From contig CP107246.1 in assembly GCA_030246985.1 (NCBI GenBank), forward strand, positions 746,282 through 810,281: a DNA stretch of 64,000 nucleotides. The letters run 5' to 3'. Below, one piece after another: positions 33,136-44,773 of the stretch (position 1 is the first letter of the stretch; each line of letters starts with the position of its first letter). The DNA comes from Candidatus Nitricoxidivorans perseverans. Lineage in GTDB: Bacteria > Pseudomonadota > Gammaproteobacteria > Burkholderiales > Rhodocyclaceae. The notes beneath the pieces were generated by a model, which was not told where the DNA came from, searched no databases, and saw only the letters and a list, made by a program, of their open reading frames with translations. The position numbers were made by a program, and so were the translations under genes.

Positions 33136-34424
33136 CAGCGTTCTCCCCGATCGCGGCCGCTGCTCAGTGTGCCGCGTGAGCGGTAGTCGCCGCCCCCGCC
33201 AAGCTGCACCTGCGGCGCCCGCTCCAGCTGGGGCGGCACCGCGCCGGAAACCTGCGGAGCCGGTACGCGGGCGCGCGCCGGATCGTCGGCAACCGCCGCC
33301 GCCGGAGAGGCGGCGGTCACGGCGCCCGTCGCCTGCATGAGCTTGTCGAGCGGCAGGTACAGCAGATTGCCGCCGCCCTTGGCGTCGATCATCACCTTGC
33401 TGGTATTGGCATAGACCTGCTCCACCGTTTCGAGGTAGAGGCGCTGGCGCGTCACTTCCGGCGCCTTGCCGTATTCGGCGAGTATCTGCCTGAAGCGGCT
33501 GGCGTCGCCCTCGGCGGTGGCGATCAGGCGCGAGCGGTAGCCGTTGGCCTCCTCCATCAGGCGCGCGGCCGCGCCCTTGGCGCGCGGAATCACGTCGTTG
33601 GCGTAGGCCTGGCCCTCGTTCTTGTGCCGCTCGCGGTCCTGGCCGGCCTTGACGGCGTCGTCGAAGGCGGCCTGCACCTGTTCGGGCGGCTGGGTGCTCT
33701 GCATGGTGACGGAGCGGATCTGCACGCCGGTCTCGTAGCGGTCGAGGATGTCCTGGATCAGCTTCTGGGTGTTGGCGGCAATGACGTCGCGCCCCTCGTA
33801 GAGCACGAAGTCCATCTTGCTCTTGCCGACAACCTCGCGGATGGCCGTTTCGGCGGCGCCGATGACGGCATCGTCGGGGTGGCGGTTCTTGAAGACGTAG
33901 TCCATCGGGTTCTTGAGCAGGTACTGCACGGCGAACTGGACCATGACGATGTTCTCGTCGTCGGTCAGCATCAGCGCTTCCTTAAGCACCTTGTTGTTCT
34001 CGGAGCCCCGGTATCCGACCTCGACGGTGCGCACGCCGGTGAGGTTCACGACCTCGTGGCTCTCGACCGGCCAGGGCAGCCGCCAGCGCAGGCCCGGTTC
34101 CGTGGTCTGCTGATACTTGCCGAACTGGAGGACGATGCCGCGCTGGGAGGCGTCGACGATGTAGAAGCCGCTGGCCAGCCAGACCGCCGCCACCAGCGCG
34201 ACGATCATGCCGACGCCGCCGCCGAACTGTCGCGGGCTCAGAACGGGCAGGCGCGGGCCGCCGCCATCGTCGCCGCCGCCATCGTTGCGCCCGCCCCCCT
34301 TCTTGCCGAGCATGCCCGACAGCCGGCGGTTGAAGTCGCGCCACAGCTCATCGAGGTCGGGGGGGCCTTGGTTGCCGCGTCCGCCGCCAGGGTTGTTTCC
34401 CCAGCCGTGGTCGTTGAGGGACAT
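33135..34424 (-). CDS. hflK: FtsH modulator HflK
   Basis: Partner of HflC. The 429-residue product has a glycine-rich cytosolic N-terminus (GWGNNPGGGRGNQGPPDLDELWRDFNRRL), the typical HflK tail, and a membrane helix near residues 75-95 (GMIVALVAAVWLASGFYIV). The SPFH domain contains SQRGIVLQFGKY and EPGLRWRLPWPVESHEVVN, and a coiled-coil region with EANGYRSRLIATAEGDASRF follows. The C-terminus is proline/alanine-rich and variable. The ATG at 34424 (MSLNDHGWG) is preferred over one 6 codons upstream, which would overlap hflX. Confidence 0.96.
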   Translation of the reverse strand: MSLNDHGWGNNPGGGRGNQGPPDLDELWRDFNRRLSGMLGKKGGGRNDGGGDDGGGPRLPVLSPRQFGGGVGMIVALVAAVWLASGFYIVDASQRGIVLQFGKYQQTTEPGLRWRLPWPVESHEVVNLTGVRTVEVGYRGSENNKVLKEALMLTDDENIVMVQFAVQYLLKNPMDYVFKNRHPDDAVIGAAETAIREVVGKSKMDFVLYEGRDVIAANTQKLIQDILDRYETGVQIRSVTMQSTQPPEQVQAAFDDAVKAGQDRERHKNEGQAYANDVIPRAKGAAARLMEEANGYRSRLIATAEGDASRFRQILAEYGKAPEVTRQRLYLETVEQVYANTSKVMIDAKGGGNLLYLPLDKLMQATGAVTAASPAAAVADDPARARVPAPQVSGAVPPQLERAPQVQLGGGGDYRSRGTLSSGRDRGER

Positions 34425-34438
34425 CAGTATTCCAGCAA

Positions 34439-35578
34439 TCATGGGTTTGGGGTGTGTATCGGGGATTCCGGGGGGTCTGCGGTCCTGCGCACATGGTCGC
34501 GGGCGACCTCTGCCAGTACCGCCCTCAGGAGGTCAAGGCCTTCGCCGCTCTTCGCACTGACTCGAATGCGGACGATATTACCATATTCGTCCCGTTCGAC
34601 GCCCGGCGCGGCGGCTGTGGCGTCGATCTTGTTCCAGACCACGATATTGGGCACTTCGCCGGCGCCGATTTCATCCAGGACACCGGCCACCGCGGCCATC
34701 TGCTGATCCCGGTCGGGGCTGGCGGAGTCCACCACGTGCAGCAGCAGGTCAGCCTGCGCCGTTTCCTCCAGCGTGGCGTGGAAGGCGGCGACCAGCGAGT
34801 GCGGCAGGTCGCGGATGAAGCCAACGGTGTCGGATATGACGATCTGCCCCGCGCCATCGATGTACAGGCGCCGCGACGTGGTGTCCAGGGTGGCGAAGAG
34901 CTGGTCGGCCGCGTAGGCGCCGGCCCGGGTCAGCGCGTTGAACAGCGTGCTCTTGCCCGCGTTGGTATAGCCGACGAGGGAGACGGCCAGCACCTCGCTG
35001 CGCAGGCGGGCGCGGCGCTGCACCTTGCGCTGGCGCTCCATCTGCTTCAGGCGGTCCTTGAGCAGCGCGACGCGCTTGCCGAGCAGCCGGCGGTCGGTTT
35101 CCAGCTGCTTCTCGCCCGGTCCGCGCAAGCCGATGCCGCCCTTCTGCCGCTCCAGGTGGCTCCAGCCCCGCACCAGGCGCGTGGACAGGTGCTGCAACTG
35201 GGCCAGTTCCACCTGAAGCTTGCCCTCGTGGCTGCGCGCCCGCAGGGCGAAGATGTCGAGGATCAGGCTGCTGCGGTCGATCACCCGGCATTCGATCGCT
35301 TTCTCCAGGTTGCGCTGCTGACCGGGCGACAGATTGTGATTGAAGACGACGAGGTCGGCGCCGTGCAGGCGCACCGCGTCGCCGATCTCGGTCACCTTGC
35401 CCTTGCCGGCGAAGGTCGCGGAATCGGGACTGGCGCGCCGGCCGGAAACGACGGCAAGGGGATCGGCGCCGGCGCTGGCGACCAGCAGGCGGAATTCGGC
35501 CAGGCGCTCGGCGGCGTCGCCCTCGCCGAAATCGAGCTGGACAAGGATGGCGCCGGGAACGGCGTTACTCGCTGGAAT
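34439..35578 (-). CDS. hflX: GTPase HflX with apparent ATT start codon
   Basis: HflX is a ribosome-splitting GTPase. The GTPase core has [15 protein letters not shown] (G1), [23 protein letters not shown] (G3) and NKID (G4), preceded by the diagnostic [17 protein letters not shown]. The first GTG gives only 319 residues and would remove the N-terminal domain. The frame is open upstream and encodes [39 protein letters not shown], the normal HflX N-terminal domain. No ATG, GTG or TTG exists between the previous stop and this block; ATT at 35578 gives 379 residues and the usual spacing. It overlaps hfq by 14 nt. Confidence 0.85.
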   Translation of the reverse strand: MPASNAVPGAILVQLDFGEGDAAERLAEFRLLVASAGADPLAVVSGRRASPDSATFAGKGKVTEIGDAVRLHGADLVVFNHNLSPGQQRNLEKAIECRVIDRSSLILDIFALRARSHEGKLQVELAQLQHLSTRLVRGWSHLERQKGGIGLRGPGEKQLETDRRLLGKRVALLKDRLKQMERQRKVQRRARLRSEVLAVSLVGYTNAGKSTLFNALTRAGAYAADQLFATLDTTSRRLYIDGAGQIVISDTVGFIRDLPHSLVAAFHATLEETAQADLLLHVVDSASPDRDQQMAAVAGVLDEIGAGEVPNIVVWNKIDATAAAPGVERDEYGNIVRIRVSAKSGEGLDLLRAVLAEVARDHVRRTADPPESPIHTPNP

Positions 35579-35801
35579 CGTCGTGGGAAATGCTCACCGG
35601 ACGGGCCGGCACGACGGTGGAAATGGCGTGCTTGTACACCATCTGGGTCACCGTGTTCTTGAGCAGCACGACGTACTGGTCGAAGGATTCGATCTGGCCT
35701 TGCAGCTTGATGCCGTTGACGAGATAGATCGACACGGACACATGCTCGCGGCGCAGGGCGTTCAGGAAAGGGTCTTGCAGCATCTGGCCTTTGTTGCTCA
35801 T
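35565..35801 (-). CDS. hfq: RNA chaperone Hfq
   Basis: Hfq is the hexameric Sm-like chaperone that pairs small RNAs with mRNAs. The 78-residue product is canonical: [49 protein letters not shown] (Sm1) and [20 protein letters not shown] (Sm2, with the YKHA uridine-binding motif). A short acidic tail follows. It lies 39 nt after der and overlaps hflX, a conserved arrangement. Confidence 0.98.
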   Translation of the reverse strand: MSNKGQMLQDPFLNALRREHVSVSIYLVNGIKLQGQIESFDQYVVLLKNTVTQMVYKHAISTVVPARPVSISHDDSSE

Positions 35802-35840
35802 GGGTGGCCCCTCGGCTCTGGTTATGGGATGGTTAATGTA

Positions 35841-37187
35841 TCACTCGATCGAAGCAAATGGATTCTTTGTCGTCTTGTACTGGATGCGCAGCGGCGTGCC
35901 CTGGAGCCGGAAGGCTTCCATGAAGGTGTGCTCCAGATAGCGGGAGTATGAGTTCGGCACGTGTTCCAGGGCGTTGCCGTGGATGACGATGATGGGGGGA
36001 TTGCTGCCGCCTTGGTGGGCGTAGCGCAACTTCGGCCGGAAGTTGCCGTGGCGTGGCGGTTGCTGCTTCTGCACCGCCGCCAGCAGCACGCGCGTGAGCT
36101 TGGGCGTCGGCAGCTTGGCCATGGCCGCGGCGTAGGCCTTGTCCACCGAGGCCAGCACGCTGGCAATGCCCTGTCCCGCCCGCGCCGAAATGTAATGGAC
36201 GCGGGCGAAACCGAGGAAGTTGAGCTTGCGCGCGACCTCCTGCTTTACGCGCTCCCGCCGGTAGTCGTCCACGGCGTCCCATTTATTGACGGCCAGCACC
36301 AGCGCCCGGCCCGCCTCGATGGCGAAGCCGGCGATGTGAGCGTCCTGGTCGGAGATGTCCTGGCTGGCGTCGACCATCAGCACGACGACGTTGGACTGTT
36401 CGATCGCCTGGAGCGTCTTGATGACCGAGAACTTCTCGATGGCCTCAAACACCTTGCCCTTGCGGCGCAGGCCGGCCGTGTCGATCAGCGTGTAATGGCG
36501 GCCGTTCTTCTCGAAGGGCACCTCGATGGCGTCGCGCGTGGTGCCGGGCATATCGAAGGCGATGACGCGCTCCTCGCCCAGCAGGGCGTTGATGAGGGTG
36601 CTCTTGCCGACGTTGGGCCGGCCGGCGATGGCGACCTTCGGGACATTTTTCACCTCGGCGCTTCCCGCCGCCGTCTCGCCGTCGCTGACTTTCACCACAA
36701 AAGGGTCCAGCGCGAGATCGAGCAACTCGCGCACGCCGTCGCCGTGGGCGGCGGAGATGACGCAGGGCTCCCCCACGCCGAGCTCGTGGAATTCGGCCGC
36801 GACCAGGGCCCGGTTCATGCCCTCGGCCTTGTTCACGACCAGGTGCAGCGGCCGGCCGCTCCTTCGCAGCAGGTCGGCGATGTCCCGGTCCTGCGGCGCC
36901 AGCCCCGCGCGGCCGTCCACGACGAACAGCAGCGCATCGGCCTCGGCGATGGCGGCCTCGGCCTGGCGCGCCATTTCGTGGACGATGCCCTCCTTGGCCC
37001 GCGGCTCGAAGCCGCCGGTGTCCACGACCAGGAAAGGCCTGTCGCCGAGCCGGCCGTGGCCGTAGTGGCGGTCCCGCGTCAGTCCGGGCATATCGGCCAC
37101 CAGCGCGTCGCGCGACCGCGTCAGGCGGTTGAACAACGTGCTCTTGCCGACGTTGGGACGGCCGACGATGACGAGGGTTGGAATCAA
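35841..37187 (-). CDS. der: Ribosome-biogenesis GTPase Der (EngA)
   Basis: Der is an essential tandem GTPase needed for 50S maturation. The 448-residue product carries two G domains, each with its own [10 protein letters not shown]-loop (near residues 8 and 190). G3 motifs are DTGGFEP and [10 protein letters not shown], and G4 motifs NKAEG and [10 protein letters not shown]-terminal KH-like domain ends [44 protein letters not shown]. The length is normal. It follows bamB by 18 nt. Confidence 0.98.
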   Translation of the reverse strand: MIPTLVIVGRPNVGKSTLFNRLTRSRDALVADMPGLTRDRHYGHGRLGDRPFLVVDTGGFEPRAKEGIVHEMARQAEAAIAEADALLFVVDGRAGLAPQDRDIADLLRRSGRPLHLVVNKAEGMNRALVAAEFHELGVGEPCVISAAHGDGVRELLDLALDPFVVKVSDGETAAGSAEVKNVPKVAIAGRPNVGKSTLINALLGEERVIAFDMPGTTRDAIEVPFEKNGRHYTLIDTAGLRRKGKVFEAIEKFSVIKTLQAIEQSNVVVLMVDASQDISDQDAHIAGFAIEAGRALVLAVNKWDAVDDYRRERVKQEVARKLNFLGFARVHYISARAGQGIASVLASVDKAYAAAMAKLPTPKLTRVLLAAVQKQQPPRHGNFRPKLRYAHQGGSNPPIIVIHGNALEHVPNSYSRYLEHTFMEAFRLQGTPLRIQYKTTKNPFASIE

Positions 37188-37205
37188 GACGGAGGCACGA
37201 ACGGA

Positions 37206-38372
37206 TCAGTTCACGGCGAGCGCGAACAGGCCGCCCTTCACCGTCTGCACGAGGATGCCCCCGGGAATCCGCTGCGGATCGGCCAGGACGGCGCTGCCGT
37301 CCGTGTTCAGCCGGGCGGCGAAGGCGCCGTCCTCGCCGCGAAGCAGGTGGACGACGCCCTGATAATCGGCGACGGCCATATGGCTGCCCAGGACGATGGG
37401 CCGCGAGAGGCCCCGCATGAACAGCTTGTCCTGCTTCCAGAGGCTTGCGCCGTTGCCGCGGTCGAAGGCATGGATGGCGCCCTTGTCGTCGGACACGAAG
37501 ACATGGCGGCCATCCAGGTCGAGGCCGGCGCTGCTGGAAAGGTCGCGCGCCCAGAGGGCGTTGCCGGAAGCCAGGTCGAAGCAGGCGACGCGCCCCTGGA
37601 AGGCCACGGCGCAAATTTCGCGTCCGGCCATCACCGGCGGGCTGGTGATGTCGGCCACGCGCTCCAGTTCCGTCGCACCCCTGGGCAGGGCCACGGTGCC
37701 TTCCCATAGGGCGGCGCCGTTCTTGGGGCTGATCGCCACCAGCTTGCCGCCGGGGAAACCGGCCAGGATGGCCTGTCCGTCGGCGGACAGCGTCATCCCC
37801 ACCTGGGAGCGCAGGCTCAGGGCCGGCGTGCTGCGCTGGTAGACCCAGCGGCGCTTGCCGTCGGCGGCCTCGAAACCGAAGATGCGGGAATCGCCCGAGC
37901 GCACGACGACCAGGCCATCCCCCATCGCCGGCGCCGCCAGGATTTCGGACGTGACGCGCGCCTTCCAGGCAAGCGCGCCGGTTTCGGCGCTGAAGACCAG
38001 CACCTCGCCCTTCAGTGTGCCGACCGCCACCCGCTTGCCGTCCGAACCGACGCCGCCGGAAAGGATCTGCCCGGCGGAAACGCGCCAGACTTGGCGGCCG
38101 CCGTCGAAGCGCGCGACGGTTCCGTCGCGCGCCGCCGCATAGACGCTGTCGCCGACCACTGCGGGGGTAAACACGAATTCGCCGGCGCCGCCGACGCCCG
38201 CTTGCCACAGGAAGCGCATCTCCGCCGTCGGTTGGAGGGTTGCCAGTTCCGCCGGCTTGACCTTGGGGGCGGAGGGCGAAAAGGGGTTGAGCTTGCCGGC
38301 CGTCTCGCTGATCGTCGAGCATCCGCCGAGCGTCAGAATGGCGGCGACCCATGCCGCGAACGGGCGCATCAC
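37206..38372 (-). CDS. bamB: Outer membrane protein assembly lipoprotein BamB
   Basis: BamB is the beta-propeller lipoprotein of the BAM complex. The 388-residue product has a lipoprotein signal ([18 protein letters not shown], lipobox LGGC). PQQ-type propeller repeats follow, recognisable as repeated GxVxAxDxxxGxxxW-like blocks, for example VFSAETGALAWKARV, AISPKNGAALWEGTV, CFDLASGNALWARDL and AFDRGNGASLWKQDK. The length matches the family. It overlaps yfgM by 4 nt. The pairing of bamB with der and yfgM is conserved. Confidence 0.96.
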   Translation of the reverse strand: MMRPFAAWVAAILTLGGCSTISETAGKLNPFSPSAPKVKPAELATLQPTAEMRFLWQAGVGGAGEFVFTPAVVGDSVYAAARDGTVARFDGGRQVWRVSAGQILSGGVGSDGKRVAVGTLKGEVLVFSAETGALAWKARVTSEILAAPAMGDGLVVVRSGDSRIFGFEAADGKRRWVYQRSTPALSLRSQVGMTLSADGQAILAGFPGGKLVAISPKNGAALWEGTVALPRGATELERVADITSPPVMAGREICAVAFQGRVACFDLASGNALWARDLSSSAGLDLDGRHVFVSDDKGAIHAFDRGNGASLWKQDKLFMRGLSRPIVLGSHMAVADYQGVVHLLRGEDGAFAARLNTDGSAVLADPQRIPGGILVQTVKGGLFALAVN

Positions 38373-39040
38373 TTGCCCCCTCCGACGGACCCGAGCCCGT
38401 CGAGCTTCGTTTGCAGCACCTCGCGGTAGGCGCCGTGGCGGCCGCCGTCGGCCTTTTCGGCAGCCGCCAGCTTGGCGAGCGCCACCTCGTAAGCACCCCT
38501 GGCCTCGGCCATCTTACCCTGGGCGGCCAGGATGTCGCCTTTCAGCTCGCCGTAACGGGGCGCGAAGGGCGCGGACGACTCGGGCGACAGCGCCTTCATG
38601 GCTTCGTCGTAGGCCTTCTCGTCGAGCAGCACCGTCGCCAGCCGCAGGCGCGCCAGGTCGCGCACGGCGGCGTCATTGGCGTTTTCGACCGCCCAAGCCA
38701 GATGGGCGCACCCCGTCTTGACGTCGCCGCCCTCCACCTGGATCTTCGCGGAGAGCAATGCCGCCATGCCGGCATAGGCCGTCCGGGGAAATTTCTCGAT
38801 CAGCTCGCCGGCCAGTTCGCGCGAATGCTTGGCATCCCTTTGCGAGGCGGTCTGCTGGAGCGCCACGTACAGGGCGGAGGCCTCGGCCGCCTGGCTCTTC
38901 TGCCACCAGGTCCAGCCCTGCCAGCCCACCATCGCCACGGACAAGGCGACGACCACCGCCGTCACCCGGTTGCCGTGCATCTTCCACCAGGTCTTCAGCT
39001 CGTCGAGCTGTTCCTGCTCTTCCAGATCATAGGTCGCCAT
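38369..39040 (-). CDS. yfgM: YfgM-like tetratricopeptide membrane protein
   Basis: YfgM is an inner-membrane protein with a periplasmic TPR domain that works with PpiD at the SecYEG translocon. The 223-residue product has a short cytosolic head ([24 protein letters not shown]), a membrane helix at about residues 25-45 ([22 protein letters not shown]) and alanine-rich TPR helices after it. The ATG at 39040 begins the typical family head. It overlaps hisS by 14 nt and bamB by 4 nt. Confidence 0.92.
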   Translation of the reverse strand: MATYDLEEQEQLDELKTWWKMHGNRVTAVVVALSVAMVGWQGWTWWQKSQAAEASALYVALQQTASQRDAKHSRELAGELIEKFPRTAYAGMAALLSAKIQVEGGDVKTGCAHLAWAVENANDAAVRDLARLRLATVLLDEKAYDEAMKALSPESSAPFAPRYGELKGDILAAQGKMAEARGAYEVALAKLAAAEKADGGRHGAYREVLQTKLDGLGSVGGGK

Positions 39041-40343
39041 GTTCTTCTTCCGCTCCGTAAATCCATTCGCCGACGGCGTCGGCCAGTTCATCAAATGCGA
39101 CGCGGCGCTGTTCCAGCGCCTCTCGCAGGGGTTTCAAGGTCACCTGGTTCGCGGCGGCCTCGTCGTCGCCGATGATCGCCGCCAGCGGTGCGCCGGAGGC
39201 ATCGGCCCGCTTCATCTGCGACTTGAAGCTGCCGCCGCCGCAATGCAGGTGCACGGCAAAGCCCGTGTCGCGCAGACCTTCCGCCACGCGGAAGGCGAAG
39301 CGGCCCGCGGCCTCGCCCTGATGCACCACGTAGACATCGGGCGCTGGCCGCTCGTGCTCCAGCCCCTGGTCGCGCCACAGGGCCAGCAGCCGTTCGACGC
39401 CCATGGCGAAGCCGCAGGCGGGCGCCGGCTTGCCGCCGAGCTGCGCGACCAGGCCATCGTAGCGGCCGCCGGCGCAGACCGTGCCCTGGGCGCCGAGCCG
39501 GTCGGTCACCCACTCGAACACGGTCAGGTTGTAGTAGTCCAGCCCGCGCACGAGGCGCGGGTTGATGCGGTAGGGAAGGCCCGCGTCTTTCAGTATCCGC
39601 TGCACGCCCTCGAAGTGCCCGAGCGAAGCCTCGCCCAGGTAGTCGATCAGCTTCGGTGCGCCTTCGACCAGCGACTGCATCGCCGGGTTCTTGCTGTCGA
39701 GGATGCGCAGGGGATTCGCATGCAGCCGGCGCTTCGCGTCCTCGTCGAGAACATCGGCATGGCCCGAGAGATAGGCGACCAGATCGGCCCGGTGCAGGGC
39801 GCGCTCCTCCGGCTGGCCCAGGGAGTTGATCTCCAGCCGGATGCCGCCGTCGCCGCCGTTGCCACCATTGAGGCCGAGGTCGTCCCACAGGCGCGCGCAC
39901 ATGAGGATCTGCTCGGCATCGACGTCGGGGCCGGCGAAGCCCATCGCCTCGACGCCCACCTGGTGGAACTGGCGGTAGCGGCCCTTCTGCGGCCGCTCAT
40001 GGCGGAACATCGGCCCCATGTACCAGAGGCGGCGCGGCGCGTCGTAGAGCAGGTTGTGCTGCAAGACGGCGCGCACGCAGGATGCCGTTCCCTCGGGACG
40101 CAGCGTCAGCTCCTCGCCGTTGAGGCCGTCGGTGAAGGAATACATCTCCTTCTCGACGATGTCGGTGACCTCGCCGATGGCGCGGGCGAACAGCGGCGTC
40201 GGCTCCACCAGCGGCATGCGGATCGGCCGGTAGCCGTAGGCGGAGAGCCAGTCGCGCACCAATTCCTCGAACTGTTCCCACAACTCGGCTTCGTCGGGCA
40301 GGATGTCGTTCATCCCGCGGATGGCTTGCAGGGGTTTGCTCAT
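39027..40343 (-). CDS. hisS: Histidyl-tRNA synthetase
   Basis: HisS charges tRNA-His. The 438-residue class II synthetase shows [14 protein letters not shown] at the start, motif 2 ([29 protein letters not shown]), the histidine-specific [17 protein letters not shown] and [13 protein letters not shown], motif 3 ([12 protein letters not shown]) and the C-terminal anticodon-binding domain. The start overlaps the ispG stop by 4 nt. The cognate tRNA-His gene is in the same window at 50944-51020. Confidence 0.98.
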   Translation of the reverse strand: MSKPLQAIRGMNDILPDEAELWEQFEELVRDWLSAYGYRPIRMPLVEPTPLFARAIGEVTDIVEKEMYSFTDGLNGEELTLRPEGTASCVRAVLQHNLLYDAPRRLWYMGPMFRHERPQKGRYRQFHQVGVEAMGFAGPDVDAEQILMCARLWDDLGLNGGNGGDGGIRLEINSLGQPEERALHRADLVAYLSGHADVLDEDAKRRLHANPLRILDSKNPAMQSLVEGAPKLIDYLGEASLGHFEGVQRILKDAGLPYRINPRLVRGLDYYNLTVFEWVTDRLGAQGTVCAGGRYDGLVAQLGGKPAPACGFAMGVERLLALWRDQGLEHERPAPDVYVVHQGEAAGRFAFRVAEGLRDTGFAVHLHCGGGSFKSQMKRADASGAPLAAIIGDDEAAANQVTLKPLREALEQRRVAFDELADAVGEWIYGAEEEHGDL

Positions 40344-41560
40344 GGGCGTTTTGGATACTTGCGCTCGACGTAATCGTCGATGATTTTCCTGAATTCGGCG
40401 GCAACATTTTCGCCGCGCAGCGTCGTGATGCGCTCGCCGTCGGCATAGACCGGCGCGACGGGCTCCTCGCCCGCGCCCGGCAGCGAGATGCCGATATTGG
40501 CATGCCGGCTCTCGCCGGGGCCGTTGACCACGCAGCCCATGACCGCGAGCGTCAGGGTCTCGACGCCCGGATGCGCGGGCCGCCATTCGGCCATGCGCTC
40601 GCGCACGTAGGCCTGGATGTCCAGAGTCAGCTCCTGGAAGATGGCGCTGCTGGTGCGGCCGCAGCCGGGACAGGCCACCACCATGGGCGAAAAGGCGCGC
40701 AGGCCCATGGTTTGCAGGATATTCTGGGCCACCGTGACTTCCTGCGTGCGGCCGCCGCCGGGCTCGGGCGTCAGGGACACGCGGATCGTGTCGCCGATGC
40801 CTTCCTGCAAGAGCACGGCCAGCGCCGCCGTCGAGGCGACGATGCCCTTGCTGCCCATGCCGGCCTCCGTGAGGCCCAGGTGCAGCGGATAGTCGCAGCG
40901 CGCGGCCAGGTCGCGGTAGATCGCAATCAGGTCCTGCACGCCGGAAACCTTGCAGGAAATGACGATGGCATTGCCGGGCAGGCCGAGCTCCTCGGCCCTC
41001 GCGGCGGATTCGAGCGCCGAAGCCGCCATCGCCTCGCGCATGATCCCGGTGGCGTCCAGGGGTTGCGCGCGCCGCGCGTTCCCGTCCATGACGCGCGCGA
41101 GCAGGTCCTGGTCGAGGCTGCCCCAGTTGACGCCGATGCGCACCGGCTTTTGGTATTTGCACGCGATCTCGATCATCCGCGCGAACTGCTCGTCCCTCTT
41201 CGCGCCCTTGCCGACGTTGCCGGGGTTGATGCGCAGCTTATCCAGGGCCTGCGCGCATTCCGGCACCTCGGCGAGCAGCTTGTGACCGTTGAAATGGAAA
41301 TCGCCGACCAGCGGAACGTCGAGGTTCATCGCGAGCAGCCGCTCGCGGATTTCCGGCACGGCGGCGGCGGCCTCGCGGGTGTTGACGGTGACGCGAACCA
41401 GCTCGGAGCCGGCGCGGGCCAGCTCGGCCACCTGGAGGGCGGTGGCGGAAACGTCGGCCGTGTCGGTGTTGGTCATGGATTGGACGACGACCGGCGCGCT
41501 GCCGCCGATGGCGATTCCGCCGACCTTGGCGCATCGGGTTCTGTGCCGCAACGTGTTCAC
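40340..41560 (-). CDS. ispG: 4-hydroxy-3-methylbut-2-enyl diphosphate synthase (flavodoxin) IspG
   Basis: IspG catalyses the penultimate step of the MEP isoprenoid pathway. The 406-residue product has the TIM-barrel start ([25 protein letters not shown]) and the [4Fe-4S]-binding C-terminal domain. Cluster cysteines are in [12 protein letters not shown] and [27 protein letters not shown]. The start is GTG at 41560, forming a GTGA overlap with the rodZ stop. Length and motifs are normal for the betaproteobacterial form. Confidence 0.97.
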   Translation of the reverse strand: MNTLRHRTRCAKVGGIAIGGSAPVVVQSMTNTDTADVSATALQVAELARAGSELVRVTVNTREAAAAVPEIRERLLAMNLDVPLVGDFHFNGHKLLAEVPECAQALDKLRINPGNVGKGAKRDEQFARMIEIACKYQKPVRIGVNWGSLDQDLLARVMDGNARRAQPLDATGIMREAMAASALESAARAEELGLPGNAIVISCKVSGVQDLIAIYRDLAARCDYPLHLGLTEAGMGSKGIVASTAALAVLLQEGIGDTIRVSLTPEPGGGRTQEVTVAQNILQTMGLRAFSPMVVACPGCGRTSSAIFQELTLDIQAYVRERMAEWRPAHPGVETLTLAVMGCVVNGPGESRHANIGISLPGAGEEPVAPVYADGERITTLRGENVAAEFRKIIDDYVERKYPKRP

Positions 41561-42387
41561 TCGAGCGTCAGCCTTGCCACTTCGGCGCGGATGTGGGGCG
41601 CAAGATCCACCGGCCGCCCCCCGAAGAGCAAACCGACGCTGGAGGCATTGCCGATCACCAGGTGAAACGGCGGTTTGCCCGTAAACACCTGGCGGCTGCC
41701 GGCAGGATATTCGCCGGTGAACAGTATCTGCTGGCCGGCATCCCTGACTTCGATCCATGCCTTTTCCTGCAATGCGAACACCAGTTGCCGGTCATCGGGC
41801 GAAGGCGCCACCGAAACGGTCTTCGTACCGGCGTCCGCGCCGTCGGGTTGCTCGATTCGTGCCTGAGGCTGGGATACCGGTTCGGAAGCGATGGCAGGCT
41901 CCGCCGTCCGGCCATTGCCCGCCACGACCCGCGTGGATTCTGAAACGCCCAGGAAATGCCAGACGCCGACAATCATGGTTGCCACCAGAAGGACGATCGA
42001 AGCAGCCACGAGAAGCGGAATCTGCCGTATTGTCGATGCCGGCATGGCGGCCCCCATGTTCTGGGGCGGGCGAACGTCCGGAGGCGCCATCGGCACCCTG
42101 GCCTCGATCATCGCGAGCAGGGGCACGGCATCCAGCTTCAGGAACTTGGCATAGCTGCGGATGAAACCCCGGATGAAGGTCGTACCGCCGGCCAGCGCAG
42201 CCAGTTCGTCGGCCTCCAGCGCCTCGATCTGGCGCGGGCCGAATTTCAGCGCCTGCGCGACATCGGCAACGGAGAGGCCCCGAGCCTCGCGCGCCTCGCG
42301 CAGCCGCCGTCCCGGCAGTTCCGGCGGTTCAGGGGCAATCGCGGTCTCTTCGGCGGCAGATGCTTCGACTTCCGGAGGGGTGCTCAT
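41557..42387 (-). CDS. rodZ: RodZ-like helix-turn-helix membrane protein
   Basis: RodZ links the MreB cytoskeleton to the rod-shape synthesis machinery. The 276-residue product has a cytosolic Cro-like helix-turn-helix ([38 protein letters not shown], about residues 25-65). [17 protein letters not shown] block follows, then one membrane helix (about 122-145, [24 protein letters not shown]) and a periplasmic DUF4115 domain ([46 protein letters not shown]). It has 4-nt overlaps with pilF before and ispG after. Confidence 0.93.
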   Translation of the reverse strand: MSTPPEVEASAAEETAIAPEPPELPGRRLREAREARGLSVADVAQALKFGPRQIEALEADELAALAGGTTFIRGFIRSYAKFLKLDAVPLLAMIEARVPMAPPDVRPPQNMGAAMPASTIRQIPLLVAASIVLLVATMIVGVWHFLGVSESTRVVAGNGRTAEPAIASEPVSQPQARIEQPDGADAGTKTVSVAPSPDDRQLVFALQEKAWIEVRDAGQQILFTGEYPAGSRQVFTGKPPFHLVIGNASSVGLLFGGRPVDLAPHIRAEVARLTLE

Positions 42388-43159
42388 TCGTACTGCCCCT
42401 GCATATATTTCTGGTAGGGCGGCGTTCCGGCGAAACGACGGCGCAACAGGGAGGCGAAGCGTGCTTCCGCCTCGCGATCCCCCAGCTTGCGTTCGATGCG
42501 CAGACCGAGCCAGGCCGAATCGGCGGTGGGTTCCATCAACCTGTGCAGTTCGTTGAGATGCAGGCGGGCCTCGCCGTGCCGCCCGGCCCGATGCCCAATG
42601 TCCGCCAGGAAATAACGGGCGTCGGCGTTGTCGGGATCGGCGCGGAGGGCACGCAGAAAGAATTCCTCCGCCCCCTTGTCGTCCTTCATCCGGATGGAGC
42701 AGATGCCGGCGTTGGTCAGAGGCTTGGTCGGCTGGGCGAATAGCGAGCTCTTGCTGGCCGCCACGAAATAAGCGATCGAGCGCTGCTCGCGCCCCGTCTG
42801 GCAGAGGAACCAGCCGTAGTTGATGTTGATTTCAGGATCGCCGGGAGCCATGCGGTGCGCCCGCTCGAAACTCTCCTCCGCCGCCCGGTCTTCCTTGAGG
42901 ACCATCCGCACCAGGCCCAGCAAGTTGTGCGCAGGCGGGTAGCCGGAATCCGCTTCGAGGGCGATGCGCGCCTCGTCGAGGGCGACATCGGGCCGGCCGT
43001 CGCGCAGGTAGAGCATGCCCAGCTCGGTATGCGCCTTGGCGCGCTGGCGGGCATCGCCCACGGCCTCCTGCTGGGATACCGGCTGCTGCGTTGAAGTATC
43101 TCCGGCGGGGTTGTTCGCGCAACCCGCCGCCGCCAGCAAGAGCACGCCCCACAGACGCT

Positions 43160-43163
<4 letters not shown>
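42384..43163 (-). CDS. pilF: Type IV pilus biogenesis lipoprotein PilF (PilW)
   Basis: PilF is the outer-membrane pilotin that brings the secretin PilQ into place. The 259-residue product has a lipoprotein signal ([15 protein letters not shown]). Tetratricopeptide repeats follow: [44 protein letters not shown] and [20 protein letters not shown] are family-typical. It overlaps rlmN and rodZ by 4 nt each, the arrangement found throughout Beta- and Gammaproteobacteria. Together with pilU it indicates twitching-type pili. Confidence 0.93.
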
Positions 43164-44275
<1,112 letters not shown>

Positions 44276-44287
44276 GCGCGAATTGGA

Positions 44288-44716
44288 TCAGCGGCCGGAG
44301 AAGACGTTCAGCTCCGGGAAGAAATAGGCCACTTCCACCCTGGCCGTATCCGGGCCGTCGGAGCCATGGACGGCGTTGGCGTCGATGCTGTCCGCGAAAT
44401 CGGCGCGGATGGTGCCGGCTTCGGCCTTCTTCGGGTCGGTGGCGCCCATCAGGTCACGGTTTTTCGCGATGGCGTTCTCGCCTTCGAGCACCTGGATCAT
44501 CACCGGGCCTGAGGTCATGAACTTGACCAGATCCTTGTAGAAGGGGCGCTCCTTGTGCACGGCGTAGAAGCCGCCGGCTTCGCGCTCGGACAGCCAGGCC
44601 ATGCGCGAGGCGACGATCTTGAGACCGTTGGTCTCGAAGCGGGAATAGATCTTGCCGATCACGTTCTTGGCCACGGCATCGGGTTTGATGATCGACAGGG
44701 TGCGTTCAACAGCCAT
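44288..44716 (-). CDS. ndk: Nucleoside diphosphate kinase
   Basis: Ndk transfers the gamma-phosphate between nucleoside triphosphates and diphosphates. The 142-residue product is canonical: [25 protein letters not shown], the [27 protein letters not shown] loop, and the catalytic histidine in [20 protein letters not shown]. It is the first gene of the long minus-strand cluster down to purA. Confidence 0.98.
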   Translation of the reverse strand: MAVERTLSIIKPDAVAKNVIGKIYSRFETNGLKIVASRMAWLSEREAGGFYAVHKERPFYKDLVKFMTSGPVMIQVLEGENAIAKNRDLMGATDPKKAEAGTIRADFADSIDANAVHGSDGPDTARVEVAYFFPELNVFSGR

Positions 44717-44758
44717 CTGAATCTCCAGCTTGGGGTTAGAAAAATTGCGTAAGCCGGC

Positions 44759-44764
44759 ATTTTA
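44759..44764 (-). promoter_or_regulatory. Putative -10 element upstream of ndk
   Basis: Minus-strand TAAAAT, about 43 nt before the ndk ATG, in the short gap after the DMT transporter gene. The -35 is poor. It is the only plausible promoter for the cluster near its first gene. Confidence 0.3.
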
Positions 44765-44773
44765 TCGCAGATA

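Noticed and set aside
40344-41162. Fusion of hisS with an upstream domain
   Set aside because: The extra frame is a shadow of ispG; HisS starts at [16 protein letters not shown].
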